This document shows positions 35,030 to 44,500 of a DNA stretch of 64,000 bases, in pieces. The notes beneath the pieces were generated by a model. It had not been told where the DNA came from and searched no databases. It saw only the letters and a program-made list of their open reading frames with translations. Position numbers and translations under genes: made by a program. Position 1 is the first letter of the stretch; the number at the start of each line of letters is the position of its first letter. Source of the stretch: Candidatus Riflebacteria bacterium HGW-Riflebacteria-1 (GTDB taxonomy: Bacteria; Muiribacteriota; Ozemobacteria; Ozemobacterales; Ozemobacteraceae); contig PGYB01000012.1 in the NCBI GenBank assembly GCA_002839445.1, forward strand, positions 124,001 to 188,000. Direction: 5' to 3'.

Positions 35030-35343
35030 TGTCTTGCCTCCGGTGCATAGAGCTCAGGCCTGATTTTAGCATTTAACAGGCTTTCCTACAAGACGCTATT
35101 TTTTTTGCAGATATTCTCGATCTGCTCGCGCCGGCGCAGGCATTTTCCATGATGCGAATTTATTGTTTTTAAGAATGCACAGGCTTATACTGTGAACGAT
35201 TACCATTCGCAGAATCTTTCAGGGCGACAATTATACAACTTCGGCATGTTCAACACGCCATGGCCAGGCAGCAAAGCTGTAAGGGCTCTTTGAGAATGGT
35301 GAGGAGGTTTTGGCCAGCTTAAAAACGAGAGTGAGGATGCCGC
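35030..35343. other. 314-bp divergent gap between tatA and the glycosyltransferase cluster
   Basis: No gene or repeat is recognised. It must hold promoters for tatA (minus) and the plus-strand cluster. A GTGAGGATG site just before 35344 is the only clear signal. Confidence 0.4.
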
Positions 35344-36036
35344 ATGAACTGGTTGATTGAGAATATGGAAGTAATAGCTTTTGGCTTTGTGGCATGCGCG
35401 GTATTCGGCGCGTTCGCGGCCCTGTTTTATCAGGAGAAAAAGCGCATCGACACAATCGTCGCGATGGCGCCACGCATGGGGTTCACTTACAAAAAGGACG
35501 ACAACTCTTTCAGAGACAGCCGCAAGCATCTTGAAATGTTCAACGATGGCGAAGCCCATCGCTTTACCAACATTCTCGACGGCACACGTAACGGCGTTAA
35601 GATAACCATGGGCGAGTATGATGTCAGATTTGGCAGCCGAAAAGGTGGTATACACAGGCCAAAAACCATCTGTGTAATTGAAGATAATACTCTTGATATG
35701 CCGACGTTTGCACTGCGCAGCCAGACTAAAATGGCCGCAAAAATTGGTGCAATGCTGGGTGAGCAGGATACGAACTTCAGCGACGACAAAAAATTCTCTG
35801 ACGCGTTTATTCTGCAGGGGGAAGTTGAAAAAGATACCCGCGATTTCTTCGATGCCAGCCTGCGCAAAGCCTTTATGAGATTTGCCAGCAATGAAATACA
35901 TATGCAGGGCGGCAAAAACACACTGGTAGTGCACCGTGGCCTGATCATCGAAGCACAGCAGTGGCCTGCGCTGTTAAAAGATGCATTCAGCGCGTATGAG
36001 GCTATTAAGACAAATAATGGCGAGTCTCGGCAGTGA
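35344..36036 (+). CDS. Single-pass membrane protein of unknown function
   Basis: A 230-residue protein with an N-terminal membrane helix (about 7-28, VIAFGFVACAVFGAFAALFY) and a soluble remainder of mixed alpha/beta character. The block MAPRMGFTYKKDDNSFRDSRKHLEMFNDGEAHRFTNIL (positions 35470-35580) resembles proteins of unknown function that follow a membrane anchor in other genomes. I cannot name the family. GTGAGGATG precedes the ATG. The stop overlaps the start of the glycosyltransferase (GTGA), so it probably serves the same process. Confidence 0.7.
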   Translation: MNWLIENMEVIAFGFVACAVFGAFAALFYQEKKRIDTIVAMAPRMGFTYKKDDNSFRDSRKHLEMFNDGEAHRFTNILDGTRNGVKITMGEYDVRFGSRKGGIHRPKTICVIEDNTLDMPTFALRSQTKMAAKIGAMLGEQDTNFSDDKKFSDAFILQGEVEKDTRDFFDASLRKAFMRFASNEIHMQGGKNTLVVHRGLIIEAQQWPALLKDAFSAYEAIKTNNGESRQ

Positions 36037-37271
36037 TTGAAGCCTCTCAGCAAGTGACTAACAAGCCTGCAGAAAATATTACAGCAACCCCGAAGGGGCT
36101 TTACGCCGCTTTTGATACCTTCCCGGCTCCCAAGGGTGCGGCGGTGCATATTCGCGAATTCGCGCAGACGCTGTTTACCTACACTGGCAGCGGTCTATTA
36201 CTGGTGCTTGGCGATGAAGAACTGCCGTCGTGGCAGATCGAAGGCAGTATGCAGATCAGACGCCTGGCTTCTGGCGAGCCTAATTATCTGAAAAGGGCCA
36301 TGCAATTCGGCGAATTCGTCTATGCCCATGCCGAGATGCTGCGCAATGACCTGCAGATAGCCCATTTTCGCGACCCCTGGGGCGGCATTCCGATGCTCGA
36401 CGTCAAAAACAGGTCTTACAAAACAGTCTACGAAGTTAACTCCCTGCCTTCGATTGAGCTGCCAGCACGCTACGGCAATATTTCAAGCCGAACCTGCGCC
36501 AAAATAAGAAGGCTCGAACAGCGCTGCTGGGAAGAGGCTGACCGCATTATCTGCCCGTCACAGGTCATCAGAAACTGCCTGATCAGTCTGGGCGCCAGTG
36601 CCGATAAAATTACCGTAATTCCTAACGGCGCTCATATAATTGATGCAGCGCAGATAGATATACCGGCAGATGCTCCAGGGCAGTATCTCATTTATTTTGG
36701 TGCCGTGCAAAGCTGGCAGGGGCTGGAAGTGCTGTTCAAGGCAATGACATTTTTGCGCGACCTGTCTGAGCTTAAGCTGGTGCTCTGCGTTTCTGGCAGC
36801 AAACCGCGGCTCAAGTATCTGCAAAAGCTGGCCGCGCGCATGAGCATTGAACACCAGCTGATCTGGCAGATGAAAGTGCCACAGATTGTTGTCAGCAACT
36901 GGCTTGCCGGCGCCGCAATCTCTGTCGCACCCCTGGTTGAGTGCGCACGCAACCTTACCCAGGGCTGCTGCCCGATCAAAATAGTCGAGTCTATGGCGAT
37001 GGCAAAACCAGTCATTGCCTCAGACCTGCCGGTTGTCAGAGAGCTCATCGACCACAACGACACGGGGTGGCTGATACGACCAGACCGTCCCTCAGAGCTT
37101 GCCAGAGCCATCCGCATTCTGCTGGCACATCCTGACGAATGTCGCAGAATCGGCGAAAATGCACAAAAAAAGGCTGCCGCAAGCCTGACCTGGGCAACGG
37201 TGACTGCAACACTCGCAGGCATTTACCGGCAGCTCACGGCTGAGAACCTCGCTGACCCTTTCCAGCCATAA
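36033..37271 (+). CDS. Glycosyltransferase family 4-type protein
   Basis: A 412-residue GT-B enzyme. The acceptor-side domain starts GLYAAFDTFPAPKGAAVHIREFAQTL. The donor-side domain has VIPNGAHIIDA, YLIYFGAVQSWQGLEVLFKAM and the family signature CPIKIVESMAMAKPVIASDLPVVRELI. The start is GTG at 36033, overlapping the upstream stop. It likely transfers a sugar from a nucleotide donor to a cell-surface or storage glycan. The donor cannot be read. Confidence 0.87.
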   Translation: MIEASQQVTNKPAENITATPKGLYAAFDTFPAPKGAAVHIREFAQTLFTYTGSGLLLVLGDEELPSWQIEGSMQIRRLASGEPNYLKRAMQFGEFVYAHAEMLRNDLQIAHFRDPWGGIPMLDVKNRSYKTVYEVNSLPSIELPARYGNISSRTCAKIRRLEQRCWEEADRIICPSQVIRNCLISLGASADKITVIPNGAHIIDAAQIDIPADAPGQYLIYFGAVQSWQGLEVLFKAMTFLRDLSELKLVLCVSGSKPRLKYLQKLAARMSIEHQLIWQMKVPQIVVSNWLAGAAISVAPLVECARNLTQGCCPIKIVESMAMAKPVIASDLPVVRELIDHNDTGWLIRPDRPSELARAIRILLAHPDECRRIGENAQKKAAASLTWATVTATLAGIYRQLTAENLADPFQP

Positions 37272-37336
37272 AATTACTGCAATTTGTTCTCTAGAAAATA
37301 TGTTAATATGAACTCATAAAATTGAGGGGTGATCAT

Positions 37337-38233
37337 ATGAAATTTCTGGGAGCAATCAGCCGTTATCAGAAGCTCGATCCCGAACAACGCAGTTTTATTG
37401 GCAACGCGCGGCGCAAGTTTTGCAGTACTCCGGCCGAACTGCTTGAGTTTTTCAAGCCCATGGCGGTTTTTGACAAAAGCTGTGACGAAGCCAGGGCGCA
37501 GCTGCTTAACTTTGTCATTCTTTGTGGCGTGCTGTCTTTTCTCGGTCTAATAGCCATTGGAGTGCTTTCTGACGATATGCCGGTCGTGATACCAATAGTC
37601 GCGGTTATTTTTCTGATGATTTTTCCGCTGCTGATTCTGCGCTGGCTGCTGGGTCGCGTTGATATTCACAATAATCTGCGCGACTTCGTCGTGCCGGTAG
37701 TCAATCTGATCGGGCAAGACACGGTGGCCGGGCACAAAATTGATCTCGAACTCGACCTGACCGGAAAAAAACTTGCAAGCAAGCTGAAAAGTCAGAAAAA
37801 AGACGATCCCGGATGGTTCTCATACCCGAAAATCACGACCTCGATTTACCATGATCCGTGGTTCAGGCTGACAACTGATCTCGTCGACGGCTCAAAGCTG
37901 ATGCTGACCATAGATGACCAGATTACAGTTATCGACCGCACATATAAAAGCATGAGCGGCAAAATAAAAAGCAAAAGCAAAGCTAAGGTCAAACACATGA
38001 TCAGAGCCAGTCTTGCCCTCAGACACAAAAAATACGCGGTCGCCACGCAAAACGACGTTCGGCAGCTTGGGCCTGAACTGAAGCTCAAAGACGGGGCAAA
38101 CCGCCAGTTATTCAGCCTCAAGAAGACAATCAAAACTGATGATATTGATGCCAACGTCGATCCAAAGCTTTGCGTTGAGCTTCTGGGCAGAATATTCATG
38201 ACTGTGCAGCCGGCAACGAAGAAAGGAAGCTGA
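37337..38233 (+). CDS. Membrane protein of unknown function
   Basis: A 298-residue protein with two adjacent membrane segments (about 60-105, LLNFVILCGVLSFLGLIAIGVL and VVIPIVAVIFLMIFPLLIL). A soluble, lysine-rich C-terminal part contains TTDLVDGSKLMLTIDDQITVIDR and ASLALRHKKYAVATQNDVR. The ATG at 37337 is chosen because of GAGGGG upstream; a TTG five codons earlier is less likely. It is followed 2 bases later by a zinc-ribbon-like gene. No family recognised. Confidence 0.7.
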   Translation: MKFLGAISRYQKLDPEQRSFIGNARRKFCSTPAELLEFFKPMAVFDKSCDEARAQLLNFVILCGVLSFLGLIAIGVLSDDMPVVIPIVAVIFLMIFPLLILRWLLGRVDIHNNLRDFVVPVVNLIGQDTVAGHKIDLELDLTGKKLASKLKSQKKDDPGWFSYPKITTSIYHDPWFRLTTDLVDGSKLMLTIDDQITVIDRTYKSMSGKIKSKSKAKVKHMIRASLALRHKKYAVATQNDVRQLGPELKLKDGANRQLFSLKKTIKTDDIDANVDPKLCVELLGRIFMTVQPATKKGS

Positions 38234-38235
38234 AA

Positions 38236-38661
38236 ATGGAAAATTGCAACATGAAACGAGGATTTTTCTTTCTGCGCGACTGCGATTACCCGGCGCATCA
38301 AAGCTGCTCTTCATGCGGCAAGTCATTTTGCAATGAGCACTTGCGCCTTAAGCCTGGCATAAGTGCGCCGTTTTGCCTCGATTGCCTCGGCAAAACAATG
38401 CAACAGAGTATCCAGGGCAAAGACAAAGGAGTCAGCACCCGTGACAACTATGATGATTACTACTATGACACCGCCTGGTGCTACGGCTACCGCAGCAATT
38501 ACTACAGCAGCGGAAGTTACAAGCCATGGTATTTTGGCAGCGTTAATGCTGACGACTCTGACTTTAACGATAGCGACATAAGAGTTTTCGACGCGGCGAG
38601 CGAAAGCGATGACCCTGATGCCGAGGCCTTTGATCCCGAAGCCAACGTGTTTGACAGCTGA
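38236..38661 (+). CDS. Small zinc-ribbon-like protein with acidic tail
   Basis: A 141-residue protein. The N-terminal 50 residues contain C13 in RDCDYPAHQSC and then SSCGKSFCNEHLRL and PFCLDCLGK, with paired Cys and His ligands like a B-box or treble-clef zinc finger. A tyrosine-rich middle (DNYDDYYYDTAWCYGYRSNYYSS) follows, then a very acidic tail (DDSDFNDSDIRVFDAASESDDPDAEAF). AGGAAG precedes the ATG. The family is not recognised; the finger could bind zinc and mediate protein contacts. Its close link to the membrane protein upstream suggests a functional pair. Confidence 0.65.
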   Translation: MENCNMKRGFFFLRDCDYPAHQSCSSCGKSFCNEHLRLKPGISAPFCLDCLGKTMQQSIQGKDKGVSTRDNYDDYYYDTAWCYGYRSNYYSSGSYKPWYFGSVNADDSDFNDSDIRVFDAASESDDPDAEAFDPEANVFDS

Positions 38662-38665
38662 TCTG

Positions 38666-39787
38666 ATGCGAATTCTCTGGCTCAGCGAAAATTACCCGCC
38701 GCGGCGCGGGGGAATGGCACAGGCCTGCGATCGCATTGTCGGCAATTTACGACAAGCCGGGTTGCAGATTGACATCGTCTTCTTTACGAATGCCGGGCAC
38801 TCATTCAAAAGTGTGCAGCAGACAAACGGCAGGCTTCTGGTCGTGCCGGCGGGTGACAGCCCGGGTCATACTTTAAATTGTCTCTATAACTATCTCAGTG
38901 ACCCGATGCACCGGGTCGAATACAGCCACATTGTCGCCTTTGGTGGTTATTTGCCGGTAATGGCGCTGCCGGTTTTTAAGGCCTGGCTCAACAGCCGTGC
39001 AATAACCATGTTACGCGGCAACGATTTTGATCTTGGCGTTTTTTCGGCACAGCGCCGCGCGCTGCTGGCTGACGCGGTCAACATTTCTGAAGCTACCTGT
39101 GTTCTCAGCAGCGAAGCACAGCAGAAAGTCGCGTTGCTTTTTCCGAAAGCAAAGCTCAAACTGGTAGCTAATGGCGTAGATAGCGACAGCTGGCGCTGCG
39201 AAAGCTGCGATTACGAAGCGGCAGAGAACTGGAAAAAGCAAAACCCCGCAGAAAATCGTCTTACCATCGGTATTATCGGGCAGCTCAAAGAAAAGAAGGG
39301 TGTGATCTTTTTTTTGGAAAACGTGCTGCAAGCAGGTCTGCACGAAAGTTTCCGGTTTCTGCTGATCGGCGATGTTGAGCCACAGGTTCAGGAATGGCTG
39401 AACGCAAAGACCGACAGGCTCAGCATCGTGCAGTTGCCATTTCTCGACCGTTTTGAGCTGTTGCGCTGGTATCCGGTTTGCGACTACGTCGCCCTGCCCT
39501 CGCACTATGACGGCATGCCCAACGTTCTGCTCGAAGCGGGCGCGCTGGCGATTCCGGTTATTGCTGCACGGGTTGGCGGCATCAGCGAAGTGTTGCCTGA
39601 GACGCTGCAGCAGCTGACCTTTCACCCCGGCAACGCTGAGGACTGTCGCGAGGCTCTCTGGCAGGCTGCGCGCTTGAACAGTGAAGAACGCCACGAGATT
39701 GGCGAGAGTTTCGCAGGGCATGTTGCCAGACATTTCAGTTCGCAACGCGAAACAAAGGGGTATCTCAAGATTTTTAATGCCCTATAA
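38666..39787 (+). CDS. Glycosyltransferase family 4-type protein
   Basis: A 373-residue GT-B glycosyltransferase. MRILWLSENYPPRRGGMAQACDRIV starts the first domain; LKLVANGVDSDSW and TIGIIGQLKEKKGVIFFLENVL start the second. The donor site reads VALPSHYDGMPNVLLEAGALAIPVIAARVGGISEVLPE, with the EX7E-like acidic pair. The start at 38666, 4 bases after the upstream stop, gives the canonical N terminus. It is not a close copy of the family 4 enzyme at 36033. Confidence 0.87.
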   Translation: MRILWLSENYPPRRGGMAQACDRIVGNLRQAGLQIDIVFFTNAGHSFKSVQQTNGRLLVVPAGDSPGHTLNCLYNYLSDPMHRVEYSHIVAFGGYLPVMALPVFKAWLNSRAITMLRGNDFDLGVFSAQRRALLADAVNISEATCVLSSEAQQKVALLFPKAKLKLVANGVDSDSWRCESCDYEAAENWKKQNPAENRLTIGIIGQLKEKKGVIFFLENVLQAGLHESFRFLLIGDVEPQVQEWLNAKTDRLSIVQLPFLDRFELLRWYPVCDYVALPSHYDGMPNVLLEAGALAIPVIAARVGGISEVLPETLQQLTFHPGNAEDCREALWQAARLNSEERHEIGESFAGHVARHFSSQRETKGYLKIFNAL

Positions 39788-39991
39788 TAATTCTAATAAT
39801 TTCGTTCGTTACTACATGCGTCATTGTTCTGTTGTAAGTTTTTTCGTGCTCGTGCTCGCACTCGCACCTGGGCGCGTCGTAATCGTTGCCACTGGCAATT
39901 ACAAAGGCAACTCTGGTGTTCAGTATTCTGCTGCGAACTATTTTTTTGTGAATAGTATAAGATAAAAAATCTGGTTGAAAGGTTTATCAAA
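39788..39991. other. Intergenic region with short GTGCTCG/GCACTCGC iteration
   Basis: Contains GTGCTCGTGCTCGCACTCGC near 39850, a short near-palindromic microsatellite. No gene. It separates the glycosyltransferase from the lipoprotein gene and may contain a promoter for the latter. Confidence 0.4.
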
Positions 39992-40708
39992 ATGAAAAGA
40001 TTCAGAATCGTATTTTTGCTGGCAGTGATTGCCATTATTGCCGGAGCTTTTGTCGCGGGCTGCGGCAGCGATCAGCCGCCGGCGCAGACGCAGACGGCCA
40101 AGCCATCAGCAAGCGCAACCCCGGCAGCCGCTACTGGCGACAATACCGACTCTTACCAGACCAGAATCAAATTCAAGGCTGCCGACGGCTCTGATGCCCT
40201 GGTAATAAAGCGTTACAGCGACCATGATAAACTCGAAATCAACTTTGCTGGCAGCAACGCGGTAATCAAGGCCCGTTCCAATGCTGAAAACCGCTGGAAA
40301 TACAAAGAAGCAGCTGATGGCGCCGATGAAAAAGTTCAGATTGCCGAAGTCAAGCTGCAGCAGGATAGTTTCAAGCTGGTCGATACTGATGAAAAACTGC
40401 TGTGGAAAGTTCGCATAAAAGACGGCAAAATCAAGGTCAGCGACAACGAAGACGGCGATAATTCATGGGAAATCAAGAGTAAGTCTGCCGATAAATCAGA
40501 GATTCGCAACCAGGCCGGCGAAGAAATTGGCAACGTTAAATATTACAATGACAATGGCAAGCTCAAAGTTAAAAACAGCAGTAACAACGAGATTCTCGTC
40601 AGCAAAGATATCAAAGCGTCGGCAGCGCCCGGCGTAATTCTGTTCGACCATATTCCGCTTAAACACCGCATGGTAATCATTTCAGAACTGCTGCGCATGG
40701 GGCAGTGA
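39992..40708 (+). CDS. Predicted lipoprotein of unknown function
   Basis: A 238-residue protein with a lipoprotein signal ending FVAGC (Cys at about 24), an Ala/Pro/Thr-rich spacer, then a Lys/Asp-rich domain. The domain has repeated short strands: TRIKFKAADGSDALVIKRYSD, WKVRIKDGKIKVSDNEDGDNSWEIKSKS, GNVKYYNDNGKLKVKN. The alternating pattern suggests a beta-solenoid or beta-sandwich anchored to a membrane leaflet facing the periplasm. The family is unknown. Its end overlaps the next start (GTGA). Confidence 0.75.
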   Translation: MKRFRIVFLLAVIAIIAGAFVAGCGSDQPPAQTQTAKPSASATPAAATGDNTDSYQTRIKFKAADGSDALVIKRYSDHDKLEINFAGSNAVIKARSNAENRWKYKEAADGADEKVQIAEVKLQQDSFKLVDTDEKLLWKVRIKDGKIKVSDNEDGDNSWEIKSKSADKSEIRNQAGEEIGNVKYYNDNGKLKVKNSSNNEILVSKDIKASAAPGVILFDHIPLKHRMVIISELLRMGQ

Positions 40709-41571
40709 AAACTCTCTATTACTGCATGGGTGGCGGTCTCGGCCACATCACCAGATTCACCGCCTTCTGTCGAACTTTTGCCATCAGGCCGTTTATTATT
40801 ACCGGCTGTGAGCAGGTGCGGACTGGCAAGCTCGCTGTTCAGGCCGAAGAAACAATGCTACCTGATGCAGCAGACATCGCCAGCAAGGCAAGCTTTGCTG
40901 CATGGGTTGCCGGCGTGATCAAGAGCTGCCGCCCGGACAAACTGATAATAGACGCCTTTCCCGGCGGCATACTTGGCGAATTATGCGGTCTCGCGCAGTT
41001 GCAGGAAATAGAATGCGAGTATCTTGCGCGCATTCTTGATCTGGCAGCTTACGAAAAAAGGCTTGCGGGCAGCCTGCCGCAGTTTCAAAAAATTTACCGG
41101 CTCGAGCGGCTTGGCGAAAACCAGGAAAAATGGCTGACAGTACTGAATTCGCCAATCGAAGATCTCACCCTTTTTTACGGCTTAGCAGACGTGCCAACAG
41201 CAAAACTCCCTGACAATTTCTGGCTGATAATCCATTCTGGCAGCGACGAAGAGCTACGGCAACTCTGGCTTTTTGCGCGACAAACCGCGGAACTTGCAGG
41301 CGTAACACCCGCGTTTGTCATCGTCAGTCCCGGCCCGGCACCAGACTTTTTGCCACCAGAAGCAATGCACTTCGACGTTTACCCAGCTGATGCGCTAATT
41401 GCCAGGGCGTGCAGGGTTTTTTCGGCAGCCGGTTTTAATATCATGCAACAGATGCGGCTAAGTTCGGCGAAGCACGATGTCATGCCCATGCCAAGAGCGC
41501 TTGATGACCAGTTTCTGCGCCATCAGTTCTGGCGGGAAAAAGGTTTGAACCAGGGCGGCGGTCAAAGGTAA
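40705..41571 (+). CDS. Glycosyltransferase-like GT-B protein (MurG/GT28-like N terminus)
   Basis: A 288-residue protein starting MKTLYYCMGGGLGHITRFTAF, the glycine-rich loop and His typical of GT-B enzymes such as MurG. Later parts are weaker: DKLIIDAFPGGILGEL, then VSPGPAPDF and the C-terminal DVMPMPRALDDQFLRHQFW, which resembles the end of glycosyltransferase 28 domains. It is shorter than most relatives (350-400), so part of the nucleotide domain may be reduced. The start is GTG at 40705, overlapping the lipoprotein stop. It ends overlapping the convergent giant kinase by 10 bases. Confidence 0.65.
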   Translation: MKTLYYCMGGGLGHITRFTAFCRTFAIRPFIITGCEQVRTGKLAVQAEETMLPDAADIASKASFAAWVAGVIKSCRPDKLIIDAFPGGILGELCGLAQLQEIECEYLARILDLAAYEKRLAGSLPQFQKIYRLERLGENQEKWLTVLNSPIEDLTLFYGLADVPTAKLPDNFWLIIHSGSDEELRQLWLFARQTAELAGVTPAFVIVSPGPAPDFLPPEAMHFDVYPADALIARACRVFSAAGFNIMQQMRLSSAKHDVMPMPRALDDQFLRHQFWREKGLNQGGGQR

Positions 41572-44500
41572 CCGCGATCTTTTATTGCCTGCAACAGCAG
41601 CTTCATCTGCTGTTCAACGTCGAGCAGCGGCTCGGCGAGCTGATCGTAGTTTTCGTTTTTGATGAAAGTTTCAAGAACAAGGGCAGCCTGGCGCAAAGCC
41701 GGCGCTGAGATGTTAGCGGCAGATCCCTTGATGTTGTGGGCGAGACGACGCGCTACGACATAGTCTTTGGCTTCAACAGCATCTCGCAATTCAACAATAT
41801 GTGCTGGCGTGTCAGAGTTAAACGCCAGTACAATGCGGCGCAAAAGATTTTCGTCGTCCATCAGACGTTGAAAGAGTTCCGCTTCGCAAAAAATTTCAGA
41901 CGCGGCTGGATTGACTGCAGAAGCTGCTACCGGCGCTTCCCTGCTCTGAACTTTTCCAAGCCAGTTATTAAGTCTTTCGAGAAGCTCTGAGGGCTGCACC
42001 GGCTTGGCAATGTAATCGTTCATGCCCACGGCGAGACAGCGCTCACGATCGCCCATCATCGCGTTGGCGGTCATCGCGATGATTGGCACTTCTGGATTCA
42101 GCACCTTGCTGGCGCCGCCACGAATGTTACGGGTGGCCTCAAAACCATCCATAACCGGCATCTGGCAATCCATAAGCACCAGATTGTAATTGCGCTCGGT
42201 CAGAAGTCTGATCGCTTCGACACCATTGGTCGCGAGATCGGCGTGATAGCCCAGCTTTTTAAGAGTAATTAATGCGACTTCCTGATTCGTCAGATTGTCT
42301 TCGACCAGAAGAATTCTGACATTGCGCCGGTGCGCCTCAAGAACTTTATGTCTGGTAATAAGCTCACCGGAAAGAGCAACACGATGATTATCAGTCATGC
42401 CAACAACCATAGCCAGGCAATCATGCAACTGCGACTGGCGCAGCGGCTTGGTGAGATAACCGACAAAGCCGGCTTTTTGTATCCATCCGGCATCGCCGCG
42501 CTGACCGAGCGAGGTCAACAGCACCAGTCGGGTCGAAGACAATCTGGGATTGCTCTTGATCTTTTCGCACAGGGTGCGCCCATCCATAGCAGGCATCAAC
42601 ATGTCGAGGAGGGCAACGAAATAGGGATCGCCGGCGGCCTCAGCTGCTGCGAGCATTTCGAGCGCATCACTGCCATTGGTGGCTTCAGAATAACGGCATC
42701 CCCAGGATTTCAGCAAATTTGCAACAAGAAGGCGGTTAACCGCGTGATCATCAACAATCAATATGCGAATACCGGCAATATCAGCCATCGGCAGCGACTC
42801 TGGCACGCTTTCGTCGTCCTGGCGCGAGAACTTTGCCGTAAACCAGAACTCTGAACCCACGCCTGACTGGCTGGATACGCCAATATCGCCGCCCATGAGC
42901 TCGGCAAGCTGTCGGGAAATAGCCAATCCAAGGCCGGTACCGCCATATTTTCTGGTAGTAGAGCCATCAACCTGCGTGAAAGCCGTGAACAGGCGGGACA
43001 AGTGATCAGGGGCAATACCGATGCCAGTATCTTTAACGACAAAGCGCAAGGTCACGTCTTTTTGCCACTCTTCGCTGACCGCGACAGTGAGGGTGACTTC
43101 ACCTTTTTCGGTAAATTTTATGGCATTGCCGACGAGATTGAGAATGATCTGTCGCAGACGGCCCGGGTCACCGTGTAGAAGTGAGGGAGTCTCCGGCGTA
43201 ACAACGCACGTCAGTTCAACTTTCTTCTCATACGCCTTGACTGCCAGCATTTCAAAGGCGTCTTCCAGGGTCGTTCGCAGATCAAAATTGATATGTTCGA
43301 GGCTGAGCTTGCCCGCTTCGATCTTGGAAAAATCGAGAATGTCGTTTACCAGTGACAGAAGGTTTTCGCAGCTGCTTCTGACAACATCAGCATACTGCTG
43401 CTGCTCTGCCGAAAGGCTGGTCTCAAGCAGAAGACTGCTCATGCCAATAATGCCGTTCATCGGCGTACGAATCTCATGGCTCATATTGGCAAGAAACTCG
43501 CCCTTGGCAACATTAGCCAGTTCTGCCTGTCTGGCCAGTTCCGCCGCCTGCCGGCTCACGCTCTGCAACTCTTCGTTGGCTGCTTCAAGTTTGGCTACCG
43601 TATTCTTCAGGGTATCTTCAGCCTGAGTGCGATCGTTAACGTCAATTATAACGCCATCCAGCCACTTAACCCTGTTGTTGGGGTCGTAAATAGCCTGTCC
43701 ACGGTCTGAGACCCATATGTATACTGAGTCAGCCCGTGCAAGTCGATACGCAACGTCATAGAAAGTCCTTTGCTTAACACTTTTCAGCACGGTCTCGGCA
43801 ACCCGTTCTACGTCATCTGGATGCATGATGCTGAAAAAACTGCGCACCTGATTGTTCACAAAGTCGCTGGCCGGATACCCGGTTAAGCGCTGCACTTCGT
43901 CGCTGATAAAACTCATCGTCCACTCCCTGTCGCAGGCACAGCGATAAGTTATGCCCGGCAAGTTGGCAATAAGCGTTTTAAGTTTTTCTTCGCTTTCGCG
44001 CAATACTTCTTTGATGCGATATTGCTCAGTAACATCATGAAAAATCAGAACTGCACCACGAATATTGCCATCTTCATCGCGAATAGGTGCGGCACTGTCG
44101 GCAATCTGTCGCTCGTTACCGTCTTTTGAACACAGGGTAGTATCATTGCCCAGTTCAATCGTTCTGCCTGTGTTCAAAACTTCGGCGATCGGGCAGGGAA
44201 TAATTTCGCGTGAGCTGTATTGATATATCCTGAATATCTCACTTACGCGCAAACCTGTGGCCTCAGACAGCGTCCAGCCGGTCAATCTTTCGGCAACCGG
44301 GTTCATTCTCGTGATCAGGCCGTCTTCATTGGCGGCGATTACCGCATCACCTATTGAATTGAGAGTTATGAAGAGATCTTTTTCGCGATCGGCAAGCTCT
44401 CTCGAACGTTCAGAGACCAGCCTCTCAAGATCATGTTGCCGGCTTTTCAAAAAGCCAATGAACATAGTCAGCAGCGAAGTGACCAGAATGCCGATAACCC

